Assembly (NCBI RefSeq): GCF_017355955.1
Contig: NZ_JAFFID010000003.1
Location: 186,001 to 250,000 of the forward strand
DNA: 64,000 nt
Direction: 5' to 3'
Source of the DNA: Sabulibacter ruber
GTDB lineage: Bacteria > Bacteroidota > Bacteroidia > Cytophagales > Hymenobacteraceae
In this document: piece by piece, positions 27,601-35,349 of the stretch
Position numbering within the stretch: position 1 is the first letter of the stretch
Layout of the letters: the number at the start of each line of letters is the position of its first letter
Program-made: the position numbers and the translations under genes
The notes under the pieces: generated by a model
Seen by the model: only the letters and a program-made list of their open reading frames with translations
Told to the model about the DNA's origin: nothing
The model's database searches: none

Positions 27601-29162
27601 ATATGAGTACTTTTCAGGTTGGGGCGGTCTCGCACCCTTATCGGATGAGTGTGAGCGGGAAGGAACGGCCGGTGGTTACCTTTACCTTTGACAACATCAT
27701 GCTGCCAGACAGCGCCCGCGACCAGGCAGGCAGCAACGGAGCCATCCAATTCAGTGTCAAACCCAGGGCAGGCCTACCGGAGAAACACCTTATTGAGAAC
27801 TTCGCCGATATTTTCTTCGACTACAACGAGCCCGTGCGGACCAACACTACCCAAAACCGCATCTATGACATGCCTCCCGTGGTAAGTAGAGACAAGCAGC
27901 TCTCCACAGATAAAGTAGTGGCCTCCCCCACCATCACGGGCATCACGCCAAATAAAGGTAAGGCCGGAACCTTGGTGACAATCACTGGCAAAGCTTTCTC
28001 AGTAGTTGCGGCAAACAACAAGGTCACCTTCAACGGAGTGGTTGCGCCGGTAGAAACCGCAAGCCTTACAGAACTGAGGGTGCGGGTACCCTCAAACGCC
28101 ATTTCTGGTAAGTTACAACTAGTCACTCCAGACGGGGTGGCCACTGGTTCTGATAACTTCATTATTTACCATCCGCCCACCATCGCTTCAGTTTCTCCTT
28201 CCGAAGGCGTAGTAGGCTCAGAGGTGATCTTGCAGGGAGAGAATCTAAGCGCTGATCTGGTAGAAACGGTCCAATTAGGGTTACTCACCTGTGAGATAGT
28301 GCGCTTTACCCAAAAATCTGTAACCATCAAAGTACCAGCCGGATCTACCACAGGCAAGTTCACCCTCCTGAGCAAAGGCGGAACCGCTACCAGTACTACG
28401 CTTTACACCGTATGGCACACCCCACATATAGCTGGTTTTGATAAAGTCAGACAGCGGGTTGACCGAAACCTAACCATTCTGGGAGAGAACTTTGCCCCTG
28501 CGGCCCTTCGAAACAAGGTTATGTTTGAAGACAAGGAAGCAACTGTGTTGCAAGCAAGTGAAAGCAGTTTAGTGGTGCGCGTACCCAATGGAGCCAGAAC
28601 CGGGAATGTAAGCCTGACTACCCCTGGCGGTACTTCCACCCACCCTTTTGAAATTATTCCCGCCCCGGTACTCACCCAGGTGCTGCCTGAAGCAGCAAGT
28701 GTTGGTACCGTGGTAGAACTGAAGGGAGAGAATTTTTACACCTTGGGAGCACAGGATACAGTGAGCTTTGGAGACGCTAAGGCGGTGGTGCTGCAGGCCT
28801 CTGCCACCAACCTGAAAGTGAAAGTGCCGCGCGGGGCTGTCACCGGTAAAATAATGGTCGCAGGTTTGGGTGGCCGGGCGGAAAAAGACTTTACCGTGGA
28901 AGAACTCACCCCAGATCAGGCCATACAAGTGTACCCTAACCCCAGCTCAGGCCGGTTCACGGTTGACTTCACCAAAGCCGATTTTGATGTGCAGACCGTG
29001 CAGGTATTTGACCCAACAGGAAAGCTCGTTTACTCTGAAAAGGTGAATTCGGGGTATTCTGAGCAAATTAAGGTAAATCTAACAAGCAAGAAGCCCGGGC
29101 TCTTTCTGGTGGTAGTACAAACCAGTCGAGGCAATGTAGTGAAAAAGATATCGCTGCTGTAG
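24633..29162 (+). CDS. giant secreted NHL / DUF7619 / IPT protein with T9SS sorting domain
   Basis: A 1509-residue exported protein. Signal peptide MKKLLLLILTLIPYFYSFAQ; the ATG at 24633 is chosen because it begins the signal. An N-terminal NHL-like propeller spans about residues 25-580 (blades such as VDAAGNVFVLDLNGKRIQKF and VDHEGNIYVTSYENG). A carboxypeptidase-regulatory-like (SdrD B) unit follows near 592 (IEGNIFLDNNFNCVVDANET), then a DUF11-like domain with DRRRRCF near 702, a DUF7619 domain about 936-1079 (DSFDPNDKQV ... FADIFFDYNEPVRTNTT), four IPT/TIG domains about 1100-1420, and a Por C-terminal sorting domain from YPNPSSGRFTVDF near 1434. It is a probable surface adhesin or scaffold, paralogous to the gene at 35350. 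Confidence 0.9.
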   Translation: MKKLLLLILTLIPYFYSFAQNSPYQKKFEIGSVPAMNIYSMAMDNEKNFYLTEMSRVVKVKDGKILLDFRVNVEDYNAGYNNSEGVFLSLVVDQEQFIYILNAQQKRIEKHDQKGKLIKTFPPVEEEISGANLRILLDRNDHVTLFDPINRKVHVYNSEGVVLETITLENPNPIWNSDYINLTFDNQNNFYVAEVQTSAWSPTAYITLLNREGKIIQRISDAVMKETGFNKSYAIAIEVDKNGDLYAYNNGSIYINTINWPIVVFSPDGTLKKRLPINAERGSLIFFDDENNMYMKMVSTTGDHILKYDQEHKLVERIGNQRRPYEVTFDKLDNFYVLDHIKGQLIKYNAAGEEDKTFKLNVAYLLNPLTVTIDEKGFIYILEYYGSFSHIKKFDSEGKQITTFVGPKPGLYHGTQRQYVTAGLAVDHEGNIYVTSYENGDNHALLKLDSNGKTIAKIGPVGKGLGQLHRPSDVTVDAAGNVFVLDLNGKRIQKFSSSGKFIQQYGSFDVKEEDYYAIRSSISSDAFGNILVATLGDSHLGVRGAYVKYYDLTGRLNFALPINTPSVAMNKSGSLLAMADPQYDIVTVYSTASPKEYNLIEGNIFLDNNFNCVVDANETQLADIIVKAEPGPYYGATDENGNYRLLVGKGTYTVRPLAENTSGKSLTTTCMSGDAARGVHFESFGNYSAGNNFGTKVTLSPYLNVSVSSDRRRRCFRNTTTVSYSNTGFAAASNAQVTVRLPEFVSFISASVPHTKDEDGNFVFQLGNLQPNQRGTITITDSVSCADPTIRGLTVCTKAWITPSNSYPFESGYSKADMVITGSDLGEGQTRFVVKNQGAGDMADSLSFRVFQDLELSLSSKYKLSAGDSLVLRFPTDGRVVRVEADQPQGHPLKTLASANLEIQARNNGIPALPMMAFPPDDAEPEITEECLPIIDSFDPNDKQVIPVGQTAEHYTPTNTPLRYTVRFQNTGTDYAYRVVVVDTLSADLDMSTFQVGAVSHPYRMSVSGKERPVVTFTFDNIMLPDSARDQAGSNGAIQFSVKPRAGLPEKHLIENFADIFFDYNEPVRTNTTQNRIYDMPPVVSRDKQLSTDKVVASPTITGITPNKGKAGTLVTITGKAFSVVAANNKVTFNGVVAPVETASLTELRVRVPSNAISGKLQLVTPDGVATGSDNFIIYHPPTIASVSPSEGVVGSEVILQGENLSADLVETVQLGLLTCEIVRFTQKSVTIKVPAGSTTGKFTLLSKGGTATSTTLYTVWHTPHIAGFDKVRQRVDRNLTILGENFAPAALRNKVMFEDKEATVLQASESSLVVRVPNGARTGNVSLTTPGGTSTHPFEIIPAPVLTQVLPEAASVGTVVELKGENFYTLGAQDTVSFGDAKAVVLQASATNLKVKVPRGAVTGKIMVAGLGGRAEKDFTVEELTPDQAIQVYPNPSSGRFTVDFTKADFDVQTVQVFDPTGKLVYSEKVNSGYSEQIKVNLTSKKPGLFLVVVQTSRGNVVKKISLL

Positions 29163-29257
29163 ACGATAAATTCATTTTACTTCATTTCGGTTGACAGCTT
29201 TTAATAGATGATATGCTTTGATTACAGCCTTTGAATCAATAATCCTTCCTATGATCA

Positions 29258-29289
29258 AAAAGCCCTTAGCTGATGCTGAGGGCTTTTTT
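29258..29289 (+). terminator. terminator of giant T9SS gene
   Basis: AGCCCTtAGC / GCTgAGGGCT around TGAT, with an A-run before and TTTTTT after. It lies about 95 nt past the stop. Confidence 0.85.
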
Positions 29290-29553
29290 GTGATACAGTG
29301 CTCCTGATAGAGATTATTTACCGGTTTTCCTCTGGTCAGCAAATGTATTTACCTCACAAAGGTTTACTGTCCAGATCTGTGGCACCTTCAATCTTCAATG
29401 GTTCCGTTTTTTGCCTTGATTTTGTAAAAAGAACGCAGAAACTGAAAACCAGGATTTGGATTGATGCCTCAAGCAAATGAGATCTATCTACCCGCAGAGC
29501 ACTTGAATCTTATTCAAGTTAACTGACATCCACCATATTACCTCTTACCCCGC

Positions 29554-31107
29554 TTAGCGCTTTGAGGAAGCAGGTTCTGTATTCATTTTCAGCATTTTAT
29601 CGGCCCAGGGGATGAAGAACTTGAAGTTGGGGGCATCGGTGTGGCCGCCGTCGTGCTGGCGCCAGGCCAGTTCCCCGTCCAGCAGGCTCACGTTTACGCC
29701 CGGCATTTTGGCAATTTTGTAATCGTGTCCAACGCCCAGGTCACGGGCGCCCAGCAACTTGAACGCCGGTCCGGCCGCCACGGTGGCCATGTAGCTGCCC
29801 TGCTGGTCCAGCCACTTGGCGTCGCCTTGCTCGGGGATACCGTAGCTGATGAAGGTGGGCCGGGGGGCGCACAGCGCGATGAGCTGGTGCGCGTCCACCG
29901 GCAGGTCATTAGCGGTCTTGGAACCGAAGGTAGCCTCCGAGGCGCCGTATTTCAGGAAGTTGCCGGCCATCCAGTGGTACTCATAGCTGCTGGTGAGGCT
30001 TTCCACGGCCTCGCCGAAGTTACGGCGGTGCAGCTTGGCCCCGCCCTCGCCGGAAGACCCGATGAGACCTACCGCGAACCGCTGGTCAAAGGCCTGCGCC
30101 ACCAGCGCCGCCTTCCCGAACCGCGACACACCCTCGATGCCCACCCGCTTGGCGTCTACCATCGGGTCGGTTTCCAGGTAGTCCAGTCCGCGGGAGGCGC
30201 CCCAGGCCCAGGCGCGCAGGGCACCCCAATCCTCAGGATTCCGCGGCTGGCCTTTGTTCACCAGCCCGATGATGCCCTTGGTGAGGCCCGCGCCGTTGTC
30301 GGCCTGGATGCTGCCGGGCTCAATCAGGACGTAGCCCCAACCGGCTGCCAATAACTGGTGCGTGGGAGGTGGATCTCCGGCCGGGGGCGGACCAATCGGA
30401 GGAGGCCCCTGCGGGGCGATGGGCGTGTAGGCGGGGTACTGCTCAAAGACGGCCTTCAGCGAGGGGTCTGCCTCCACCAGCAGTTTCTTCATGGCGGCGT
30501 TGATCTTCTCCAGGCTTTCCTTGGGCGGCTGCGCCGGGGCCGGCAAGGCGCTGCGCCCGAACATCATGAGCACCGGCACCGGACCCTTGGCGTTGGCGGG
30601 CGTGACCACCGTCATGTTGATGTTCACCTCCAGCAAGGGGTACTGCGAGTTGTCTACCTGGCCTACCAGTTGTTTGGCGTTCACCGGAATCCAGCCTACC
30701 ATCTCGCGCTCCGAGACCAGGGTCTTCCAGGTCACTTTGGGCACGTTTTTGGGAATCCGGCCGAAAATCTCCCGTTCAAACTCCTCCACTATCTCGGGCC
30801 GCCGCTGGTTCCACCATTGGCCCGGGGTAGTCACTTTCTTGCCGTTTTTGAGGGTGAGCAGCTCGGGCAGGTTGGGGTACGGGTTGGCCTTGGCCTCGTC
30901 GTAGTTGGCTGCGTTGGGGGACTTCTCGTCTCCGCTGGGCCCGGGCCGGAGCGCCTTGATGCCCAGCTGCCTCATCATGTGCTGGTGGTCCTGCTCGGCG
31001 GTGAAGTTCACCGGGGCCGGATAGTTCGTATTTGCTTTGGTTGCCGCCTGCTGCGCCGTGGCAGAAGAAACTGAAAAGGCAAACAGAAGGTAAAAGGCTT
31101 TTTTCAA
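29554..31107 (-). CDS. CE15-like glucuronoyl esterase family protein
   Basis: A 517-residue exported alpha/beta hydrolase. Signal peptide MKKAFYLLFAFSVSSATAQQ. The catalytic serine lies in GVSRFGKAALVAQAFDQRFAVGLIGSSGEGGAKL (GxSRxGK is the carbohydrate esterase family 15 nucleophile motif). LPVDAHQLIALCAPRPTFISYGIPEQGDAKW and the C-terminal WRQHDGGHTDAPNFKFF, with a candidate catalytic His, complete the pattern. CE15 enzymes cleave ester links between lignin alcohols and glucuronic acid on xylan. The proline-rich stretch near residue 245 (APQGPPPIGPPPAGDPPPT) is an insertion. Function in plant-polymer use is inferred from family. Confidence 0.87.
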   Translation of the reverse strand: MKKAFYLLFAFSVSSATAQQAATKANTNYPAPVNFTAEQDHQHMMRQLGIKALRPGPSGDEKSPNAANYDEAKANPYPNLPELLTLKNGKKVTTPGQWWNQRRPEIVEEFEREIFGRIPKNVPKVTWKTLVSEREMVGWIPVNAKQLVGQVDNSQYPLLEVNINMTVVTPANAKGPVPVLMMFGRSALPAPAQPPKESLEKINAAMKKLLVEADPSLKAVFEQYPAYTPIAPQGPPPIGPPPAGDPPPTHQLLAAGWGYVLIEPGSIQADNGAGLTKGIIGLVNKGQPRNPEDWGALRAWAWGASRGLDYLETDPMVDAKRVGIEGVSRFGKAALVAQAFDQRFAVGLIGSSGEGGAKLHRRNFGEAVESLTSSYEYHWMAGNFLKYGASEATFGSKTANDLPVDAHQLIALCAPRPTFISYGIPEQGDAKWLDQQGSYMATVAAGPAFKLLGARDLGVGHDYKIAKMPGVNVSLLDGELAWRQHDGGHTDAPNFKFFIPWADKMLKMNTEPASSKR

Positions 31108-31160
31108 TAAAGTAGATTTTTAAGGTGGGGCATGGCATTAGTAGGTCAATGACTATTCTT

Positions 31161-31200
31161 CTGTTTTGGTTGCTCTTTCTGTAAAACACAGCGGAAATAC
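31161..31200. repeat. degenerate 40-bp palindromic element
   Basis: CTGTTTTGGTTGCTCTTTCT followed by GTAAAACACAGCGGAAATAC, upstream of the esterase gene start. Confidence 0.5.
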
Positions 31201-31375
31201 GGAACTCACTTAGGGCCAACCTCTACCCGCTCTAATAAAGTACACATTTTCCCTGAGAGTAGCTAAAGGCCAGGTTCGGTATTTAGTTTACCCTCCCAAT
31301 CGGGTGATAAGATGCTCCGTAGCTGAAGATTAACCCAAAGCGTGCCAGGGACAAGATGCTACTAAGAAGCCTTCT

Positions 31376-33115
31376 TTAACTTAAGAATTCCCGCTCCAAC
31401 CACTCCAGTCCGTTGGGCAGGTCCAGGCAGTTGAATTCCAGGTGGATTACCCGGCGGTGCCTTTCGTCTTCGGTTTTGGAGGAGGCGTGTAGGGTCAGGG
31501 GCTTCATCAGGTGCGCTCCACCTCGCAGCACTTTACAGCATTTGCTTTCCTCCGCCTCCCGCATATGCGCTATTTCTTCGTTCGTCAAAATTTGGAAGTG
31601 GGTTTTGGGAATCACGCGCAGGGCGCCGTTTTTATGGTCGGTATCGTCCAGGTGGATGCGCACGGTGAAGGCTTTCTGCAGGTATTCCAGCGGCGGGATC
31701 ACGCTCACCAGGCCGGCTTTGTTGGTCCACCCCCGGAAACCCTCCGTTTCCACTCTCTCCTGCACATTGATGGGCACATCCTGGTGCCAGGTCACATACC
31801 AGTTAGATTTTGGTGGTTTGTCAAAGTAAATGGCCTTGGTGAGGAAATAGTCTTGCCCAAATCCTTCCTTCACTAGGGAGCAAAGGTTCTGGTTGAAGAG
31901 CACCGGTTTCAGCTTAGGGATTTCCTGCAGCAAGCCCCGGATGGCAAACAGGTCATCGGTCCTTCTGAAACGGTTGGGGTCTTCTGTGGCGCGATGGATG
32001 ATGGACAGCATTTTGCCTACCTCCTTCTGCGTGTACATGCCGTCCAGAATGGCCGTGCCGCTGCGCAACAGTTTCTTGCGGCTAGATTCCAGTTCAATCA
32101 GGCGCAGTTCCTTTTCATACAGCTCAGCGGCGTTCTTCATTTTGTCCTGGATCCGGCGTTTCAACCGTTCGGGTTTGAGGACCTTGATGCAGTCGCCAAA
32201 GCCCAGGATCTCCCGCTCCAGCTCAAAGTTCAGCTGCACCTGAATCTGGATGATGATGCCGTTACTGGTTCTTTCCAGCAGTTTTTGGGTGAGGTGGAAA
32301 GGTTTGGTGAGCACGTAGGGCGCATTGTCGGCGTTGACATACAACTCCACCGTCTGGGGTTCATCGTTGGCCACGGTTACGCCAATCACGTCTTTGAAAT
32401 AGGTGCTTACGTCCAACGTGGTGTTCTCCACGTAGGGCACCACCGCGTCTCCCACGGAGATGATGCGGTCCAGCGCCAGGGTGAGCACCGGCTGGTCTTT
32501 TTTCCGCACCCCCACCAGGAACCAGCGGTTTCGGTACTCTTTCAGAAAATAAGGATGAAAATGGAAAGCACTCGCCTCCCTGGCCCGGAACGACTGGTAC
32601 GTAAGGCTGATGGCTTTCTTCTTCAGGATGGCCTGGTACAGCGTGTCAATGTGCTCCAGGCCTTTCAGGTGCTCGTTTTTCTCCAGATCAATAATGGGTG
32701 CCTGTTTGGTTTTGGCCGTGTGGATGCGGTCTTCCAGTTTCTGCACCATGCCGTTGAGTTCGTTGAAGTGCGTGAAGCCCTTGAACTGCCGCAGGATTTC
32801 CACCACTTCGGTGAGCTTGCCCAGGTCCTGGTCGGTGAGCGGGATGTTGGTGATGGAATAGTTTGGGTCTTCGTAGGTGTAGTACTTCTTGTCTACCACC
32901 ACAATGGGCGCGTTATAGCCCAGTTTGTCACTGCGCATCAGCTGCAGGTCCATCTGCACCGAGCGGCGGCTCACGCCTTTGTCAATGCCCTCGTATTCAT
33001 ACAGCGCCTCGGAACAGGCTTCAATCAGGTCTTCCAGGGTCCATTTACGGTAGCGGTTTCTGAGACAATTGTCAATGGTTCTGAACCGGATGAGGGCGTT
33101 GCGGTTAACGGGCAT
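31376..33115 (-). CDS. WYL-domain regulator fused to PhyH-like 2OG-Fe(II) dioxygenase
   Basis: A 579-residue soluble fusion. Residues 1-80 form a winged-helix N-terminus (RFRTIDNCLRNRYRKWTLEDLIEACSEAL, SRRSVQMDLQLMRSDKLGYNAPIV). The WYL domain is about 150-230 (LKKKAISLTYQSFRAREASAFHFHPYFLKEYRNRWFLVGV), followed by a WCX region to about 335 (ERTSNGIIIQIQVQLNFELEREILGFGDCIKVLKPERLKRRIQ). From about 350 to the end there is a PhyH/phytanoyl-CoA dioxygenase-like domain: iron ligands His444 and Asp446 in WYVTWHQD, distal His543 in LTLHASSK and a 2OG-binding Arg about ten residues later (HRRVIHLEF). WYL regulators sense nucleic-acid or nucleotide ligands; the attached oxygenase suggests redox/2OG sensing or RNA modification. 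It is divergent from the nucleotidyltransferase operon, with the shared dyad operator between them. Confidence 0.92.
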   Translation of the reverse strand: MPVNRNALIRFRTIDNCLRNRYRKWTLEDLIEACSEALYEYEGIDKGVSRRSVQMDLQLMRSDKLGYNAPIVVVDKKYYTYEDPNYSITNIPLTDQDLGKLTEVVEILRQFKGFTHFNELNGMVQKLEDRIHTAKTKQAPIIDLEKNEHLKGLEHIDTLYQAILKKKAISLTYQSFRAREASAFHFHPYFLKEYRNRWFLVGVRKKDQPVLTLALDRIISVGDAVVPYVENTTLDVSTYFKDVIGVTVANDEPQTVELYVNADNAPYVLTKPFHLTQKLLERTSNGIIIQIQVQLNFELEREILGFGDCIKVLKPERLKRRIQDKMKNAAELYEKELRLIELESSRKKLLRSGTAILDGMYTQKEVGKMLSIIHRATEDPNRFRRTDDLFAIRGLLQEIPKLKPVLFNQNLCSLVKEGFGQDYFLTKAIYFDKPPKSNWYVTWHQDVPINVQERVETEGFRGWTNKAGLVSVIPPLEYLQKAFTVRIHLDDTDHKNGALRVIPKTHFQILTNEEIAHMREAEESKCCKVLRGGAHLMKPLTLHASSKTEDERHRRVIHLEFNCLDLPNGLEWLEREFLS

Positions 33116-33153
33116 GGAGTTGAATTTGGAAGAAAATTAGAAAAAACTTTCTG

Positions 33154-33190
33154 CTGCGCAAAAACACTGCGCAGTGCCTCCTTTCTTTTG
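33154..33190 (+). promoter_or_regulatory. operator dyad and promoter of nucleotidyltransferase operon
   Basis: CTGCGCA (33154-33160), 7 nt, TGCGCAG (33168-33174), then TTTG at 33187-33190, 13 nt past the second TGCGCA. The ATG at 33212 follows. The same dyad and spacing precede rtcB and the Ro60 gene. It lies in the divergent gap with the WYL-PhyH gene, so autoregulation is plausible. Confidence 0.82.
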
Positions 33191-33211
33191 AGGCATCAAA
33201 AGAGACCGAAG

Positions 33212-33994
33212 ATGAGAAACGAGATTCTACAGAAGCTTCTGGAACTGGAGCGCACCCACCAGATCACCATTCTGTTTGCGGTGGAGAGCGGCAGCCGGGC
33301 CTGGGGCTTCCCTTCTCCTGACAGCGACTACGATGTGCGCTTTGTCTATACTCACCAACCCGACTGGTACCTTACGCTGGAAGAACAGAAAGACACCCTG
33401 GAATGGCTGGAAGGCGACCTGGACTTTGTTGGCTGGGAACTGAGGAAGGCACTTAGGCTAATGCGTAAGTCCAATGCCTCTGTGTTTGAGAAAATGCAGT
33501 CACCTATCCTGTACCTGAAAAGGGGCTCTTTTCTGGAAAAGATGCAGGAAACGGCTCCGGCGTACTTCTCGGCCAGGGCGGGCCTCCACCACTACCTGAG
33601 CATGGCCTACAACTATTACAACTCCTGTGCGCCGGAACCCGAAGTGAAGCTCAAAAGCTACTTCTACCTGCTGCGCACCGCTTTAGCCAGCCTCTGGATT
33701 GTGGAGAATAAGAGTATTCCGCCCCTGCTGTTTCAGGACCTGCTTCCTCTGGTGAAGGACCAAACCATGCGGGAAGAGATTCAGCAACTACTCCAGGTAA
33801 AGACGAAGGTTGATGAGAGTTACCGCCATCCCAAACAAGAAACATTAGAAACCTTCGTAATGGGTCTGCTGCAATACTGCGAAGCAAAAGCCGGTAGCTT
33901 ACCCAAGGCGCAAGGCTCCACCACAGCGCTAAACCAACTTCTGCGTAACACAATTCTTGATTATGACACTCAGCCTCCACAACTTGTCTTCTAG
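33212..33994 (+). CDS. pol-beta superfamily nucleotidyltransferase, YcgL/COG3541 type
   Basis: A 260-residue cytoplasmic protein. The active-site signature is GSRAWGFPSPDSDYDVRFVY at residues 27-44: the GS motif followed by the metal-binding D39-x-D41 pair. WLEGDLDFVGWELRKALRLMRKSNASVFEKMQSPILY continues the catalytic domain, with a third carboxylate candidate in GDLDFVG. A helical C-terminus (AYNYYNSCAPEPEVKLKSYFYLLRTALASLWI) follows. Proteins of this family are associated with RNA ligases in surveys of bacterial RNA-repair operons; terminal nucleotide addition to RNA is the expected activity but unproven. I start at the ATG at 33212, just behind the operator-promoter. The gene overlaps the next by 32 bp. 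Confidence 0.9.
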   Translation: MRNEILQKLLELERTHQITILFAVESGSRAWGFPSPDSDYDVRFVYTHQPDWYLTLEEQKDTLEWLEGDLDFVGWELRKALRLMRKSNASVFEKMQSPILYLKRGSFLEKMQETAPAYFSARAGLHHYLSMAYNYYNSCAPEPEVKLKSYFYLLRTALASLWIVENKSIPPLLFQDLLPLVKDQTMREEIQQLLQVKTKVDESYRHPKQETLETFVMGLLQYCEAKAGSLPKAQGSTTALNQLLRNTILDYDTQPPQLVF

Positions 33995-35030
33995 AAACCT
34001 GCTGCTGCTGGAAACCATCAGCGGCAGCAGAGCCTACGGACTTGACACCGCCACCTCAGATACTGACATCCGGGGAGTGTACCTCCTTCCGCAGGAAGAC
34101 CTTTACGGGTTAACCTATACTGACCAGCTCAGCAACGAGAGCAACGACATTGTTTATTATGAATTGAAGCGATTTTTGGAATTACTGGGCAAAAACAACC
34201 CTAACATGCTGGAGTTGCTGGCCATGCCGCAGGACTGCATTCTGTATCAGCATCCTTTGTTCCGGCACCTTACCCCCGGGTTATTTCTTTCCAGGTTATG
34301 CCAAAACACCTTTGCCGGGTACGCGCTCACCCAGGTGAAGAAAGCCAAGGGGCTCAACAAGAAAATAGTGAACCCCGTGGAGCCGGAGCGTAAATCTGTG
34401 CTTGATTTCTGCTATGTGCCGCAAGGCCAGGGAGCGGTACCGGTCCAGGAGTTTCTAAAAGCCAAAGGGTTAAAACAGGAAGATTGCGGCCTGGCCAAGA
34501 TCCCGCATATGCCAGAACTCTACGGGCTCTATTTTGCGGAGGATGTAAAATTCAAGGGGATTGTACAAAGCGAGGTAGCCAATGATATCTCACTCAGTTC
34601 CATCCCTAAGGGATTGCCCCCTATGGCGGTGATGTCCTTCAACAAAAACGGGTATTCCACTTACTGCAGAGAGTACAAGGAGTATTGGGAATGGGTAGAG
34701 AAACGCAACGATGCCCGCTACCAGAACACCCTCTCACACGGCAAGAACTATGACGCCAAAAACCTGATGCACACGTTCCGGCTGCTGGACATGGCCGAGG
34801 AAATTGCCCGCACCGGCCAGATTGTGGTACGCCGGCCCAACCGGGAGTTCCTGCTAAAAATCCGCTCCGGAGCTTTTGAGTATGCAGACCTGGTTGCCAT
34901 GGCCGAAGAACGAATCGGAAAGATGGATTCTCTCTACGCCGCATCAGACTTGCCCGATGAACCGGACCTGGAAAGAATCAACCAAACGCTGGTGCAGATA
35001 CGGCAGGAGTTCTACCATGAATTCAATTGA
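33963..35030 (+). CDS. second pol-beta superfamily nucleotidyltransferase
   Basis: A 355-residue cytoplasmic protein. ETISGSRAYGLDTATSDTDIRGVYLLP at residues 17-43 holds the GS motif and D33-x-D35. YELKRFLELLGKNNPNMLELLAMPQDCILYQHPLF completes the nucleotidyltransferase fold. The remainder is a helical domain (DFCYVPQGQGAVPVQEFLKAKGLKQEDCGLAKIPHMPELYGLYF, then KNYDAKNLMHTFRLLDMAEEIARTGQIVVRRPNREFLLKIRSG). It is only distantly similar to the preceding enzyme, so this is a pair of different nucleotidyltransferases rather than a recent duplication. The ATG at 33963 lies inside the preceding gene (32-bp overlap), implying translational coupling. Expected role: RNA end processing in the RtcB/Ro60 system. 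Confidence 0.9.
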   Translation: MTLSLHNLSSRNLLLLETISGSRAYGLDTATSDTDIRGVYLLPQEDLYGLTYTDQLSNESNDIVYYELKRFLELLGKNNPNMLELLAMPQDCILYQHPLFRHLTPGLFLSRLCQNTFAGYALTQVKKAKGLNKKIVNPVEPERKSVLDFCYVPQGQGAVPVQEFLKAKGLKQEDCGLAKIPHMPELYGLYFAEDVKFKGIVQSEVANDISLSSIPKGLPPMAVMSFNKNGYSTYCREYKEYWEWVEKRNDARYQNTLSHGKNYDAKNLMHTFRLLDMAEEIARTGQIVVRRPNREFLLKIRSGAFEYADLVAMAEERIGKMDSLYAASDLPDEPDLERINQTLVQIRQEFYHEFN

Positions 35031-35052
35031 AAATCATGGTAGAACTCCTGCC
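35002..35052 (+). terminator. 19-bp perfect hairpin across a stop codon
   Basis: Arms 35002-35020 and 35034-35052 are perfectly complementary; the 13-nt loop contains the TGA stop of the nucleotidyltransferase (35028-35030). A weakly T-rich segment follows. It probably terminates or stabilises the operon mRNA. Confidence 0.7.
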
Positions 35053-35349
35053 CTTATTTGGCTTTTGGCATTTCCTTTTCAGGTAGAACTCTCTCATTCT
35101 AAACCAAATTAAAGTAATTTAACAACCTATGATTGATTAAGAAGCCGCCTTTGCTAACTCAATGTCCTGGTCTTGTTTTTAGCTTATTATAGCAAAACAA
35201 GCCTACATCAGATTTGGCAGTAAATACATGATCCCACGATTTTCTATTTTTTGCTCCTAACTAAAATCACTATTACTTAATTAGGTTCTTTGGCTTACCT
35301 TTATCTCAATAAATTATAAAATATTGAATCTTTCCTAACCCGCTTGCTT

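Noticed and set aside
29641-31074. Several long plus-strand frames opposite the CE15 esterase
   Set aside because: High-GC antisense shadows with biased composition; the minus-strand gene has signal peptide and catalytic motifs.
33154-33174. Sigma-54 promoter for the repair genes, as for rtcBA in enterics
   Set aside because: No GG-N10-GC at -24/-12; the layout fits a dyad upstream of a TTTG -7 element, and no RtcR-like activator is present.
31994-33211. Long open frame on the plus strand upstream of the first nucleotidyltransferase
   Set aside because: It is the antisense of the WYL-PhyH gene, has no conserved domains, and the true nucleotidyltransferase start follows the operator at 33212.
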